This document shows, in pieces, positions 44,773 through 53,892 of a stretch of 64,000 nt of DNA. The notes below the pieces were generated by a model that saw nothing but the letters and a program-made list of their open reading frames with translations, had not been told where the DNA came from and did not search any database. The stretch is taken from the NCBI GenBank assembly GCA_001899145.1, contig MKVF01000006.1, forward strand, positions 248,001 to 312,000. The letters run 5' to 3'. The position numbers and the translations under genes were made by a program. The DNA is from Flavobacteriia bacterium 40-80. Its GTDB lineage: Bacteria; Bacteroidota; Bacteroidia; Flavobacteriales_D; Crocinitomicaceae. Positions within the stretch are counted from its first letter, which is position 1, and the number at the start of each line of letters is the position of its first letter.

Positions 44773-44823
44773 AAAAAAGGTATTACAATATCATGTTCAT
44801 AAAAAAGGTATTACAATATCATG
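44768..44823. repeat. 28-bp perfect tandem duplication at a start codon
   Basis: The unit beginning TTCATAAAAAAGG and ending TATCATG occurs at 44768-44795 and 44796-44823 without mismatch. Read on the minus strand, each copy contains TGTAATACC, a T6 tract and an ATG; the downstream ATG starts the 43885-44772 gene. Confidence 0.95.
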
Positions 44824-44834
44824 TGTAATACCTT
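44800..44834 (-). terminator. Terminator-like hairpin after cytochrome c gene
   Basis: AAGGTATTACA (44805-44815) and TGTAATACCTT (44824-44834) are perfect 11-bp arms with an 8-nt loop; the minus strand continues with TTTTTT. It ends the cytochrome gene at 44872. Confidence 0.75.
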
Positions 44835-44871
44835 AAAGATAATTTTTTATCAGAATAAATACAGTTACTGC

Positions 44872-45201
44872 TTAATCTTTCGAATTAGAAACCACATACA
44901 CCCGAAGCGTCAGCTTTTCAGCATCTGTCATCTTCGTTCTGGGAATCATCTTATTCAGCGTTTTATGCCATTGTTCTGCTGTTTTTGCCGAAGGATCAGG
45001 AAGCTTATGGCATCGCGCGCAATTATTTTGCATCAATACCTGGCCTTCCGTCTGGATCACGTCTGTGCTGACTGCCAGCGCTTCAGATTTTGTCAGAACA
45101 TCTTGTTTCTCTGTTTTTACTTTACTTCCCGTTCCTTTTCCGGAACCACAGGCGGTGAGGATAACTGTCAGTACCAGTGAGCTTAAAATTACTTTTTTCA
45201 T
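44872..45201 (-). CDS. Small cytochrome c lipoprotein
   Basis: A 109-residue monoheme cytochrome c with a lipoprotein signal (MKKVILSSLVLTVILTAC, Cys 18) and a glycine/lysine-rich linker. The heme site is CARCHKLPDP near residue 60-65; M84 in NKMIPRTKM is a likely distal ligand. It has its own consensus promoter upstream and a terminator downstream, so it is monocistronic. It is likely an electron carrier at the periplasmic face; redox partners cannot be named. Confidence 0.85.
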   Translation of the reverse strand: MKKVILSSLVLTVILTACGSGKGTGSKVKTEKQDVLTKSEALAVSTDVIQTEGQVLMQNNCARCHKLPDPSAKTAEQWHKTLNKMIPRTKMTDAEKLTLRVYVVSNSKD

Positions 45202-45229
45202 AAATATCAGATGTTTGGATGTATTCTCA

Positions 45230-45259
45230 CAAATATAAAAGAATCATTCAAAAAACAAA
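45230..45259 (-). promoter_or_regulatory. Promoter of the cytochrome c lipoprotein gene
   Basis: Minus-strand TTTG (45259-45256), 18 bp, TATATTTG (45237-45230), 28 nt before the ATG. Confidence 0.82.
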
Positions 45260-45294
45260 TGTGAAAAAAACTATTATAATGTTAAACTAACTTG

Positions 45295-46458
45295 TCAATA
45301 AAATGTCTTACTCTCTTTCACCATTCTTCTCAATAACGGATTCGGACGGTAACGATCATCTCCATACTCCGAAAAAAGATTTTCTAATTTTGTCAGCACG
45401 TATTCCAGACCAAGCTCATCCGCCCATTTTAAAAGTCCTTTCGGATAGTTTACACCATTGGTCATTGCCAGATCAACATCTTCCACAGAGGCGATTTTCA
45501 GGAATACTGCATCAATGGCTTCATTGATCAGCATCACCAGGATACGCTCAAAAATTTCTTTTCCTGATTGTTCATTTTCTGTTGGTTTCGGCAGCTCTGC
45601 TCCTTCTGAATAATTGTAGAAACCTCTTTTGGTTTTTCTTCCAAGATAACCGGCTTCTTTGTGACGTTTCTGCGTGAATGACGGCCGGAAGCGCGGATCA
45701 TAATAGAACGCTTCAAAAACTGTTTCTGTTACCGTATAATTGATATCGTTCCCGATGTAATCCATGAGCGTGAACGGTCCCATTCTGAAACCTCCGATAT
45801 GTGTCATCGCCCAATCAATTGTTGCAAAATCAGCAACACCTTCCTCATAAATTTTCAATGCTTCCCCATAAAACGGCCTTGCCACGCGGTTCACAATAAA
45901 TCCTGGTGTATCTTTGGCAATGCAGGCAATTTTGTTCCAGCTTTCAATAACCTCTTTAGCTGTTTTCAATATGGTTCCGGACGTCTGAACAGCAGGAATT
46001 ATCTCCACTAATGGCATCAGCGGCGCGGGATTAAAAAAGTGAATTCCCAGGCAGCGTGACGGATCATTCAGTGAAGCTGCGATAGAAGCAATTGACAAAG
46101 AGGATGTATTGGAAGCAATAATGCAATTTTTTGAAACAACTTCTTCAATCTGTTTGAAAACTAAATTTTTAATTTCAATATTCTCAATAATTGCTTCAAT
46201 CACTAAATCTGCTCCTGAAAAAGACGTAACAGCAGTAGAATAATTAATTCTTGCCTGAATTTCCTGTGTTTCTTCTTTTGACAGCTTACCTTTCTCTACT
46301 AATTTTGCAAAAATCACCTGATAGGAAGCTTCTGCTTTATCCAGCATTGCCTGATTCGTATCTACCAGCACAACTTCGTGACCATTCTGGGCAGCGACCT
46401 GAGCGATTCCTGCTCCCATTGTACCTGCTCCTAAAACACCTACTTTATTTATTTTCAT
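45295..46458 (-). CDS. 3-hydroxyacyl-CoA (3-hydroxybutyryl-CoA) dehydrogenase
   Basis: A 387-residue NAD-dependent 3-hydroxyacyl-CoA dehydrogenase. The Rossmann motif is GVLGAGTMGAGIAQVAA (7-23), the catalytic region is IHFFNPAPLMPLVEII near 140-155, and two C-terminal 3HCDH domains follow (FIVNRVARPFYGEAL; and TNGVNYPKGLLKWADELG). The extended C-terminus resembles PaaH-type enzymes of phenylacetate degradation or butanoate metabolism. It lies 100 bp downstream of the enoyl-CoA hydratase on the same strand, so the two likely act consecutively. Confidence 0.93.
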   Translation of the reverse strand: MKINKVGVLGAGTMGAGIAQVAAQNGHEVVLVDTNQAMLDKAEASYQVIFAKLVEKGKLSKEETQEIQARINYSTAVTSFSGADLVIEAIIENIEIKNLVFKQIEEVVSKNCIIASNTSSLSIASIAASLNDPSRCLGIHFFNPAPLMPLVEIIPAVQTSGTILKTAKEVIESWNKIACIAKDTPGFIVNRVARPFYGEALKIYEEGVADFATIDWAMTHIGGFRMGPFTLMDYIGNDINYTVTETVFEAFYYDPRFRPSFTQKRHKEAGYLGRKTKRGFYNYSEGAELPKPTENEQSGKEIFERILVMLINEAIDAVFLKIASVEDVDLAMTNGVNYPKGLLKWADELGLEYVLTKLENLFSEYGDDRYRPNPLLRRMVKESKTFY

Positions 46459-46558
46459 TTTTCAAATGCTTTGTTTATTCTTTCTTTTTAGCCTCTTTTG
46501 ATAAGAATGTGTAGGAAAAATCAAATGGTATTTTATACCGCAATTTCTATCTTTCTCA

Positions 46559-47332
46559 TTATTTTCCTTTAAAAACCGGTTTTCTCTTTTCTAAAAATGC
46601 CTGAACTCCTTCATTGAAATCATCCGTATTTCCTGCTTCGGTCTGTAATGCTTCCTCCACAGCCAGCTGTTGTGTCAAATTGTTTGTCCACGTTTTATTA
46701 ACTGCTCTTTTTGTCAGCCCTAAACCTCTTGTAGGCATTTGCGCCAGTTGTTTCGCAAATTGACCGACCGCTGCATCCAGTTCTTCATCTTCCACCACTT
46801 TGTAGATCATGTTCATGCGCTCCGCTTCTTCGGCAGTTACTTTATCACCTGTCATAAACAAAGCCATTGCCTTCTGATAACCGATAATTCTCGGCAAAAA
46901 GAATGTTCCCGCTGAATCGGGAATTAAACCGATCTTAGAAAACGCCTGAATAAAAGCAGCGGATTTTTTGGCAAAGGTAATATCACAGGCTAAAGCAATG
47001 TTCGCTCCCGCTCCCGCAGCTACACCATTTACGGCTGCAATTACCGGTTTTTCAATCGTGCAGATCAGCTCGATAATCGGATTGTAATGCTCTTTCACAA
47101 TAGATTGAAGCTCCGGTCCCTCAGGATCCATCGCCTCTGCCAGATCCTGCCCGGCACAGAATGCCTTGCCTTCTCCTGTCAAAACAATTGCACGGATTTC
47201 CTCATTCCCGGCCGCATCTTTAAGCGCATTCTGGAGCGCTAAAGCCATCTCACGGTTGAACGAATTAAATACTTCCGGGCGGTTCAGACGCAGATAGCAA
47301 ACGCCGTCTTCTATTTTCTGGATTAAAGTCAT
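46559..47332 (-). CDS. Enoyl-CoA hydratase/isomerase (PaaG-like)
   Basis: A 257-residue crotonase-fold enzyme. The CoA-binding oxyanion motif is AFCAGQDLAEAM near 62-73, and the catalytic loop is AAVNGVAAGAGANIALACD near 100-118, with FSKIGLIPDSAGTFFLPR following. FCAGQDL and the aspartate in LIPDSAG are typical for PaaG (epoxyphenylacetyl-CoA isomerase) and related isomerases, although other paa genes are absent here. The open frame reaches 47365, but MTLIQKIEDG from 47332 is the normal start. Confidence 0.92.
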   Translation of the reverse strand: MTLIQKIEDGVCYLRLNRPEVFNSFNREMALALQNALKDAAGNEEIRAIVLTGEGKAFCAGQDLAEAMDPEGPELQSIVKEHYNPIIELICTIEKPVIAAVNGVAAGAGANIALACDITFAKKSAAFIQAFSKIGLIPDSAGTFFLPRIIGYQKAMALFMTGDKVTAEEAERMNMIYKVVEDEELDAAVGQFAKQLAQMPTRGLGLTKRAVNKTWTNNLTQQLAVEEALQTEAGNTDDFNEGVQAFLEKRKPVFKGK

Positions 47333-47467
47333 AAGTCTAAATTTGCGACTAAAATAAACATTCACTTTTGATTGTTCAACAGCATTCTTTTATATTTATC
47401 AGCATAATCCTCTTTTATTTATAAAATAGGATAACATTTTCTTAATATCTGTCTCATTGGTTTACCC

Positions 47468-47475
47468 TACTTTTG
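47468..47475 (+). promoter_or_regulatory. -7 element of the first SprB-repeat gene
   Basis: TACTTTTG fits TAnnTTTG. Its last three bases form a TTG that could be misread as the start codon; the signal peptide begins at the TTG at 47500. No -33 TTTG at a usual distance. Confidence 0.5.
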
Positions 47476-47499
47476 CTTTGTAATAAATTCTACGACATT

Positions 47500-50400
47500 T
47501 TGCTTCAAAAAATCTATGTACTGCTTTTTATATTAGTTCTGATGTCAGGGCTTTATAATTTTTCCTATTCTCAGACAGCTTCTTTAATTATCAATGAGGT
47601 TTCGCAGGGAAATGGCACTCAGGAATATGTGGAACTTCTAGTTGTCAGCGATCAGCCAAACAGCTGCATCAGACCTACGCTGGATCTGAGAAAATGGGTA
47701 ATAGATGACAACAACGGTTATTTTGCAAGCGGCAGCGGAACAGGAATCGCAGACGGCTCAATGCGCTTTGCCAATAATTCATTCTGGGCAAATGTGCCTG
47801 TGGGAACGCTTATATTAATTTACAATCAAAACAGCTTTAACAGCAGTAAAATTCCTCCTATAGACAACAGTTTAACAGACGGTAACTGCCGCCTTGTCCT
47901 TCCTGCAAATTCCAGCTTATTCGAGAAAAACGGCGCGCCGACAATTTCCAACGGAAACTATCCTGCAACCGGCTGGAGCACAAACGGTGACTGGGAAACG
48001 GTCGCGATGAGAAACGACGGGGATGCTTTCCAGATTTATAATCCCGGAAATCTGACAACTCCTGTTCATGGTGTTGCCTGGGGAAATAACAATTTACATC
48101 AGGACATTTATTTCTCAGGCGGTGCCGGCGGATTGGTCTTTTCCTTTACAAATGCCGTTTCCGATGATTATCACAATCAGAATAACTGGAGCTCGGGAGC
48201 TGTCGCGTCTAATGAAACTCCGGGACTTCCCAATTCCGCTAAAAACGAAATTTATATCAATTCGCTGTCCAACAACTGCTCTTCTGCTCCTTCTTCGGTA
48301 ACACTTCCGGTTTTACAAACTTCTGTCGTAAAGAATACAACCTGTAATAAACCAAACGGCGAGCTGGGCTCAACAGTCAGCGGCGGAACAAGCCCTTTTA
48401 CTTATTCTTGGTCAAATGGAGCCACTACTTCCAATTTGGAAAATGCAGCCAGCGGAACATATACGTTAATTATCACAGACGCCAGCGGTTGCAAAGATAC
48501 TTCTGAAATTATACTTCCCGCTTCCGGCGCCCCCAACATCATCCTTACTCCCGTTCATACTTCGTGCGGCAATAATAACGGAAGCATCTCCTCTACCGTT
48601 ACCGGAGGAACTTCTCCTTACACATATGAATGGTCAAATGCAGAGACAACCACTTCCATAAACGGTTTAGCGAGCGGAAATTATCAGCTGATCGTCACTG
48701 ATAACACTAATTGCAAAGATACCGCTCAGGCAACGATCAATACCTCCGCAGTAATTACCATAGATACCAATTTACTTGTTCATACTTCCTGCGGACTGAC
48801 AAACGGGGAGCTTTCCGTAAGTGTCACCGGAGGAAGCGGAACATATACATACAGCTGGTCGAACGGTACAACCACCAGCTCTTTAGTAAACTTAGGTGCA
48901 GGAACATACACTGTAACAGTTACTGATAATACCGGCTGCTCAGCTACCCGTTCTTTTGCGGTAAATTCAAGCAGTGGGATTACTGTTTCAACAACATCGG
49001 TCACGCAGACAACCTGTAATCAGAACGATGGCGCTATTTCAGTGAATGTCACCGGCGGACAGACACCTTATACATTCGGCTGGTCAAATAGCGCTGCAAC
49101 TCAAAATATCAGCAACGTTGCCGCAGGCACTTATAACGTAACCGTCACAGACGCGAATGGCTGTCAGGATACATTAAACACAGCAGTTGTTATTAATTCC
49201 AGCGCTACTCCCGACATCACATTGACGCCGGTTCATACTTCATGTGCAAATAATAACGGAAGCATTTCTTCCACTGTTACCGGAGGAATCGCTCCTTATA
49301 CTTACGAATGGTCAAACGGCCAGGCAGGCACTTCCATAAATGGTTTGGCAAGCGGGAATTATCAGCTGATCGTTACCGACAACAATAATTGTAAAGATAC
49401 TGCGCAAACAACCATCAATGCTTCCAGCTTACCAAATGTACAAATTACAACAACGCACACTACCTGCGGATTAAACAACGGCAGCGTCAATGTATCTGTC
49501 ACAGGAGGCACTGCCCCATATACATATATCTGGTCAAACGGACAGACAACTGCAATGCTCCAGAATCTCTCCGCTGGGAATTATAGCATATCTGTAGAAG
49601 ATGCCGGCGGATGTACGGCTTCTGCTCAGACGACTGTAAATTCAAGTACCGGCCCTTCTGTAACAGTAAATGTTGTACAGCAGGAATACTGCAATTTACA
49701 CAACGGAGCAATTCAGTCAACGGTTTCAGGAGGAACAGCTCCTTATACCTATCTCTGGTCCGGAGGCCATACAACCGCAAATATTCAGAATTTAGATAAT
49801 GGTTCTTACAGCCTGGTTGTTACCGATCATTCCGGATGTCAGATCACTTCGAATACGGCTCAGATCACTGATCAGGCAGGATTTACAATTCAGGGGCAAA
49901 CCGTTCAGCCCACTTGTCAGTCACCCGCAGGAAGCATAACACTTTCCACTAACGGAGGAACCGCTCCTTTTACTTATCAGTGGTCAAACGGAACTACATC
50001 TTCCGTGATAAGCAATTTATCCCCAGGAAACTATACGGTGATCGTTACGGATGCTTCTGGTTGCCAGCGAACGGAAAGCTTCACCATAAATGCAGCTGCA
50101 TCCATTGATTTCATCGTAAATACAACGGCTGCTTCCTGTGAACAGAATGATGGCACTGCTTCTGTGGATATCATCAACGGAAACGGGCCGTTTTCTTTTA
50201 CTTTTTCATCCGGACAGAACACACCTTCAGCAACAAACCTTGCATCCGGAAATTACACGGTAACTGTTTCCAATAATGACGGATGTACTTCTACCAAACC
50301 GTTCGTTATTTCACAAAATAATACGATCAGCGTTGATATTGAAAGTTCGAAAAATGTCCTGGAAGAAGGAGAAAACGCGGTTTTAACTGCAACTTACTCA

Positions 50401-50847
50401 CCTTCTTCCCTGAATGTAATCTATTCATGGAGCCCAAAGGAAACGCTTTCCTGCCCGGACTGCCCTAATCCAACAGCAACACCGACTGCTGATACGTGGT
50501 ACATCCTGACCGTAACGACTGCAAGCGGATGTTCCGGAGTTGATTCAGTTCTCATCGCTTTCAAAAAAGAATGCGGGGAAGCTTACGTTCCGAATATGTT
50601 TTCACCGAACAATGATGGAAATAACGATGTATTTGTCCCTAAAGGAAAATGTATCGTAAAAGGCATGATACTGATCTACAACCGATGGGGAGAATTAATT
50701 TTCCGTACAGATGATATTCATCAAGGTTGGGATGGTACGCAAAACGGAAAAGAAGTGAATTCGGGTGTGTACGTTTATAAGATCGACCTCGTAACGGAAG
50801 AAGAAAACACGCTTCATCTAAACGGAAGCGTAACGCTGGTACGGTAA
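47500..50847 (+). CDS. SprB-repeat, type IX-secreted surface protein
   Basis: About 1115 residues. A signal (LQKIYVLLFILVLMSGLYNFSYSQ) leads to a lamin-tail-like domain (about 30-190), then nine SprB repeats of about 73 residues each (C-x-NG, VTGGxxPYTYxWSNG, AGTYxxxVTDxxGC pattern), a PKD-like segment, and a CHU_C type IX sorting domain (VPNMFSPNNDGNNDVF, IYNRWGELIF, GWDGTQNGKEVNSGVYVY). Repeats 2 and 5 are nearly identical in protein but differ at many silent positions. The start is a TTG at 47500, since earlier in-frame TTG is in the -7 box. Likely cell-surface adhesion or gliding-related; the exact role is unknown. Confidence 0.85.
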   Translation: MLQKIYVLLFILVLMSGLYNFSYSQTASLIINEVSQGNGTQEYVELLVVSDQPNSCIRPTLDLRKWVIDDNNGYFASGSGTGIADGSMRFANNSFWANVPVGTLILIYNQNSFNSSKIPPIDNSLTDGNCRLVLPANSSLFEKNGAPTISNGNYPATGWSTNGDWETVAMRNDGDAFQIYNPGNLTTPVHGVAWGNNNLHQDIYFSGGAGGLVFSFTNAVSDDYHNQNNWSSGAVASNETPGLPNSAKNEIYINSLSNNCSSAPSSVTLPVLQTSVVKNTTCNKPNGELGSTVSGGTSPFTYSWSNGATTSNLENAASGTYTLIITDASGCKDTSEIILPASGAPNIILTPVHTSCGNNNGSISSTVTGGTSPYTYEWSNAETTTSINGLASGNYQLIVTDNTNCKDTAQATINTSAVITIDTNLLVHTSCGLTNGELSVSVTGGSGTYTYSWSNGTTTSSLVNLGAGTYTVTVTDNTGCSATRSFAVNSSSGITVSTTSVTQTTCNQNDGAISVNVTGGQTPYTFGWSNSAATQNISNVAAGTYNVTVTDANGCQDTLNTAVVINSSATPDITLTPVHTSCANNNGSISSTVTGGIAPYTYEWSNGQAGTSINGLASGNYQLIVTDNNNCKDTAQTTINASSLPNVQITTTHTTCGLNNGSVNVSVTGGTAPYTYIWSNGQTTAMLQNLSAGNYSISVEDAGGCTASAQTTVNSSTGPSVTVNVVQQEYCNLHNGAIQSTVSGGTAPYTYLWSGGHTTANIQNLDNGSYSLVVTDHSGCQITSNTAQITDQAGFTIQGQTVQPTCQSPAGSITLSTNGGTAPFTYQWSNGTTSSVISNLSPGNYTVIVTDASGCQRTESFTINAAASIDFIVNTTAASCEQNDGTASVDIINGNGPFSFTFSSGQNTPSATNLASGNYTVTVSNNDGCTSTKPFVISQNNTISVDIESSKNVLEEGENAVLTATYSPSSLNVIYSWSPKETLSCPDCPNPTATPTADTWYILTVTTASGCSGVDSVLIAFKKECGEAYVPNMFSPNNDGNNDVFVPKGKCIVKGMILIYNRWGELIFRTDDIHQGWDGTQNGKEVNSGVYVYKIDLVTEEENTLHLNGSVTLVR

Positions 50848-50931
50848 GAATCTGAAGCTTGTTAATATCACAGAAACGCTTTGTTAAGAAAATAACAACA
50901 AATGTTCGATGAAATCAAAGAAATATTCATC

Positions 50932-50939
50932 TATATTTG
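50932..50939 (+). promoter_or_regulatory. -7 element TATATTTG of the second SprB-repeat gene
   Basis: TATATTTG precedes the ATG at 50959 by 19 nt. A -33 box at the usual distance is not clear. Confidence 0.55.
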
Positions 50940-50958
50940 CATAACAATTTAAACATCT

Positions 50959-53154
50959 ATGTTCAAAAAAAGCTTTGCTTTACTACTTATTCTGTGTAGT
51001 CTTCAACTTCAGGCTCAAACACCTAAACTTGTTATAAATGAAGTATCTAATGGTTCTGCAGGAGAAAAAGAATATATAGAATTTCTGGTAACAGGTCCTG
51101 TAACGCCTGCCTGTCAGGCTCCTTCCACTTTAGATCTGCGAAACTGGATCTTTGATGACAACAACGGATATTTAGGCTCGGGCAGCAATAAAGGCATTGC
51201 TCAGGGAGCTTTCAGGTTTAAAAATATTGCATTCTGGTCTGCCATCCCTGTTGGTACGCTGATCGTGGTTTACAATGATAATGATTATGAATCTTCTCTG
51301 ATCACCAACGATATTTCAATGAACGACGGAAATTGCAGGCTGGTCATTCCCTGTACTTCTAATCTTCTGGAATCTCAAAGCTCCTCTCCATCCACCAATG
51401 ACAGCAGCTATCCTTCCGGCGGATGGGCGACACCTTCTAACTGGGGCCCGGTTGGCCTTAGAAACAGCGGTGACGGAGTATTAATTTTCCAGCCCGGAAA
51501 TCTGACAACACCTGTTCATTCCTTCGGTTTCGGAGATGTAACAATAGCCAATGCCGACATCAGCTTCTCAGGAAGCGGAGGCGGAAAGGTATATTCCATG
51601 AAAAACACAGCCTCAAATGATTTCTATAACGTCAGCAACTGGGTGAGTGAAAATGCAACGAATACAACACAGACTCCGGGATTACCAAATAATACGGCAA
51701 ACGAGAATTATATCCTTTCTTTGAGCAACAATTGCCAGACACTTCCTGTTTCAATTCCTGTGTTACAGACATCCATCCTTCAGAATACAACCTGTAATCT
51801 TCCCAACGGCGCTTTAGGTTCCAATGTAACCGGCGGAAATGCACCGATCAGCTATTCCTGGTCAAACGGAGCAGGTACTCCGTCCATCACTAACGTTCCA
51901 AGCGGCTCTTACAGACTTATTGTAACAGATGCCAGCGGATGTAAAGATACTTCAGATATTGTTCTGGCAGCATCAAACGCACCTTCTGTTTCTCTTACAT
52001 CAATACCTCCGACCTGTGGTTCCTCCAATGGTTCTGTCACATCATCCGTGACAGGTGGAACAACTCCTTACACCTATGCCTGGTCAAACGGCGGAACATC
52101 TTCTTCAATCAACAATGTAGCCAGCGGAACTTTTAAATTAATCGTAACTGATAATTCCGGTTGTAAGGATACTGCGGAGGTAATTCTTCATACGAGCAAC
52201 GGTCCTGCGATTACCTTGACTCCTGTCCATACTTCCTGCGGACTGAATAACGGAGCAATTTCCGCTTCCGTTTCCAACGGCGTTGCACCTTATAGCTATA
52301 TCTGGTCGAATGGCGGAACGGGTTCTTCCATTAATACTCTTTCAGCAGGAACTTACAAGCTTATCGTTACAGATGCAGGCGGTTGTAAAGATTCTTCAGA
52401 GGTTACCATCAATTCTTCGTCAGGCTTAACTACTTCCATTACAAAAACAGATGTTTCTTGTAATGCAAATCCATGCGACGGCTCTGCGTCATTAGTTGTG
52501 AGTGGTGGAACACTTCCTTACCAGGTTCTCTGGAATACAGGTGCATCCTCCTCTTCATTAAATAATATCTGTGCAGGAGAATATACGGTGAAGATACAGG
52601 ATGCAGCAGGATGTGAGAAAAAAGATACGGTGAAAATAAATCAGGGAAACATTAACCTTGACGGAGGAAGTAATGCCACTATCTGCCAAAACGGAACCTA
52701 TACATTCAATGCTACCGGAGCGGACAATTACACATGGAGCAACGGAGTTTCCAACGGTTCAAGTGAAACTTTTACTTCTTTAGGGCAATTTACATATTAT
52801 GTTACCGGAAGCGCCAATGGCTGTACTGCTACTGATTCTGTAATCATCATTATTAATGACTGTAACAGCCCTGTGATCGCATCTGTTCTGGAAATGCCGA
52901 ATGTGTTTACTCCTAACAGTGACGGAAGTAATGATATTTATAAACCAACTATCGAGCAGGCAATCGGGTTAATCTCTTTTACGATACTGAACCGTTGGGG
53001 AAATGTGATGTACATTAATGAAGATATTATCGAATGGAACGGCATTTCAGATGGTAAAGAAGCATTACCGGGAACTTATTTTTACCTGGTAAGGTATAAA
53101 ACTACGCTCAACGAAGAATTGACACAGCACGGGTTCTTCGAATTAGTCCGTTAA
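50959..53154 (+). CDS. SprB-repeat, type IX-secreted surface protein (paralogue)
   Basis: A 731-residue paralogue of the preceding gene. Signal MFKKSFALLLILCSLQLQAQ, a lamin-tail-like domain (about 22-190, VINEVSNGSAGEKEYIEFL, DDNNGYLGSGSNKGIA), four SprB repeats (about 265-560), an Ig/PKD-like segment, and a CHU_C domain (MPNVFTPNSDGSNDIY, ILNRWGNVMY, PGTYFYLVRYK). The N-terminal domain and repeats match the longer protein closely, so the pair arose by duplication with a change in repeat number. Expected on the cell surface after type IX secretion. Its stop overlaps the start of the pseudouridine synthase gene. Confidence 0.92.
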   Translation: MFKKSFALLLILCSLQLQAQTPKLVINEVSNGSAGEKEYIEFLVTGPVTPACQAPSTLDLRNWIFDDNNGYLGSGSNKGIAQGAFRFKNIAFWSAIPVGTLIVVYNDNDYESSLITNDISMNDGNCRLVIPCTSNLLESQSSSPSTNDSSYPSGGWATPSNWGPVGLRNSGDGVLIFQPGNLTTPVHSFGFGDVTIANADISFSGSGGGKVYSMKNTASNDFYNVSNWVSENATNTTQTPGLPNNTANENYILSLSNNCQTLPVSIPVLQTSILQNTTCNLPNGALGSNVTGGNAPISYSWSNGAGTPSITNVPSGSYRLIVTDASGCKDTSDIVLAASNAPSVSLTSIPPTCGSSNGSVTSSVTGGTTPYTYAWSNGGTSSSINNVASGTFKLIVTDNSGCKDTAEVILHTSNGPAITLTPVHTSCGLNNGAISASVSNGVAPYSYIWSNGGTGSSINTLSAGTYKLIVTDAGGCKDSSEVTINSSSGLTTSITKTDVSCNANPCDGSASLVVSGGTLPYQVLWNTGASSSSLNNICAGEYTVKIQDAAGCEKKDTVKINQGNINLDGGSNATICQNGTYTFNATGADNYTWSNGVSNGSSETFTSLGQFTYYVTGSANGCTATDSVIIIINDCNSPVIASVLEMPNVFTPNSDGSNDIYKPTIEQAIGLISFTILNRWGNVMYINEDIIEWNGISDGKEALPGTYFYLVRYKTTLNEELTQHGFFELVR

Positions 53155-53849
53155 TGCTGGAAATACTCTACCAGGACGAAGATCTGATTGCAATCAATAA
53201 ACCTCATGACTTATTGGTTCACCAGTCTCCTATTGCAAGGAATGCTGAAGTTTTTGCCATCCAGCTCCTGAGGGATCAGATTGGCAGGAAAGTATATCCT
53301 GCTCATCGCCTGGACCGGAAAACCAGCGGAATTCTTTTGTTCACTCTTGAAAAGGAATGTGATAAAAAATTACAGCTGCAATTTTCCAATCAGGAGGTTA
53401 AGAAAGTATATCATGCTCTTGTACGAGGCTTTACAGCTGCAGAAGGAAGTATCGATTACGCTTTAAAACGGGAAGAAGACGGTAAAATACAGGAAGCTGT
53501 AACGCATTATAAAACGCTACGGTATTTCGAGATTCCGGTCGTACATGGAAATTTTGCTACTTCGCGATATTCTCTGGTGGAAATATATCCGGAAACAGGA
53601 CGTTTTCACCAGATCAGAAAACACTTTGCTCATATTTTACATCCTATTATCGGCGACAGGCCGCATGGCTGCAATAAGCAGAATAAACTCTGGAAAGAAC
53701 AGTTTCAAATGACGAATATGCTGCTTCATGCCGGTGAAATTTTGTTTAAGCATCCTAAAAATGAGCTTCTGTTAACCATTACGGCAGCCAAAAGTGAAGT
53801 ATTTAATACAGTTATAAATTTACTGGAAAAAAACAGCTTACTGAAATAA
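53154..53849 (+). CDS. truC: Pseudouridine synthase, RluA family (TruC-like)
   Basis: A 231-residue RluA-family pseudouridine synthase. The catalytic aspartate is in HRLDRKTSGILLF (about 51-63), other family motifs are IAINKPHDLLVHQS, KKVYHALVRG and LVEIYPETGRFHQIRKHFAHI. Small size without an S4 domain and HPIIGDRPHG fit TruC, which modifies uridine 65 of tRNA. The ATG overlaps the TAA of the SprB-repeat gene (TAATG), although the functions are unrelated. Confidence 0.88.
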   Translation: MLEILYQDEDLIAINKPHDLLVHQSPIARNAEVFAIQLLRDQIGRKVYPAHRLDRKTSGILLFTLEKECDKKLQLQFSNQEVKKVYHALVRGFTAAEGSIDYALKREEDGKIQEAVTHYKTLRYFEIPVVHGNFATSRYSLVEIYPETGRFHQIRKHFAHILHPIIGDRPHGCNKQNKLWKEQFQMTNMLLHAGEILFKHPKNELLLTITAAKSEVFNTVINLLEKNSLLK

Positions 53850-53892
53850 GCATTATTTAATAAGTGTGATAAAACCTGTATAAAGAAACGTT

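Noticed and set aside
47473-47499. Start codon TTG at 47473 for the large SprB-repeat protein
   Set aside because: The TTG is part of the -7 box TACTTTTG, so it would precede the transcription start; the signal peptide begins at the TTG at 47500.
48300-52600. Possible CRISPR or DNA tandem repeat array
   Set aside because: The regular spacing (about 220 bp) reflects protein SprB repeats with diverged DNA; there are no short identical repeats with unique spacers.
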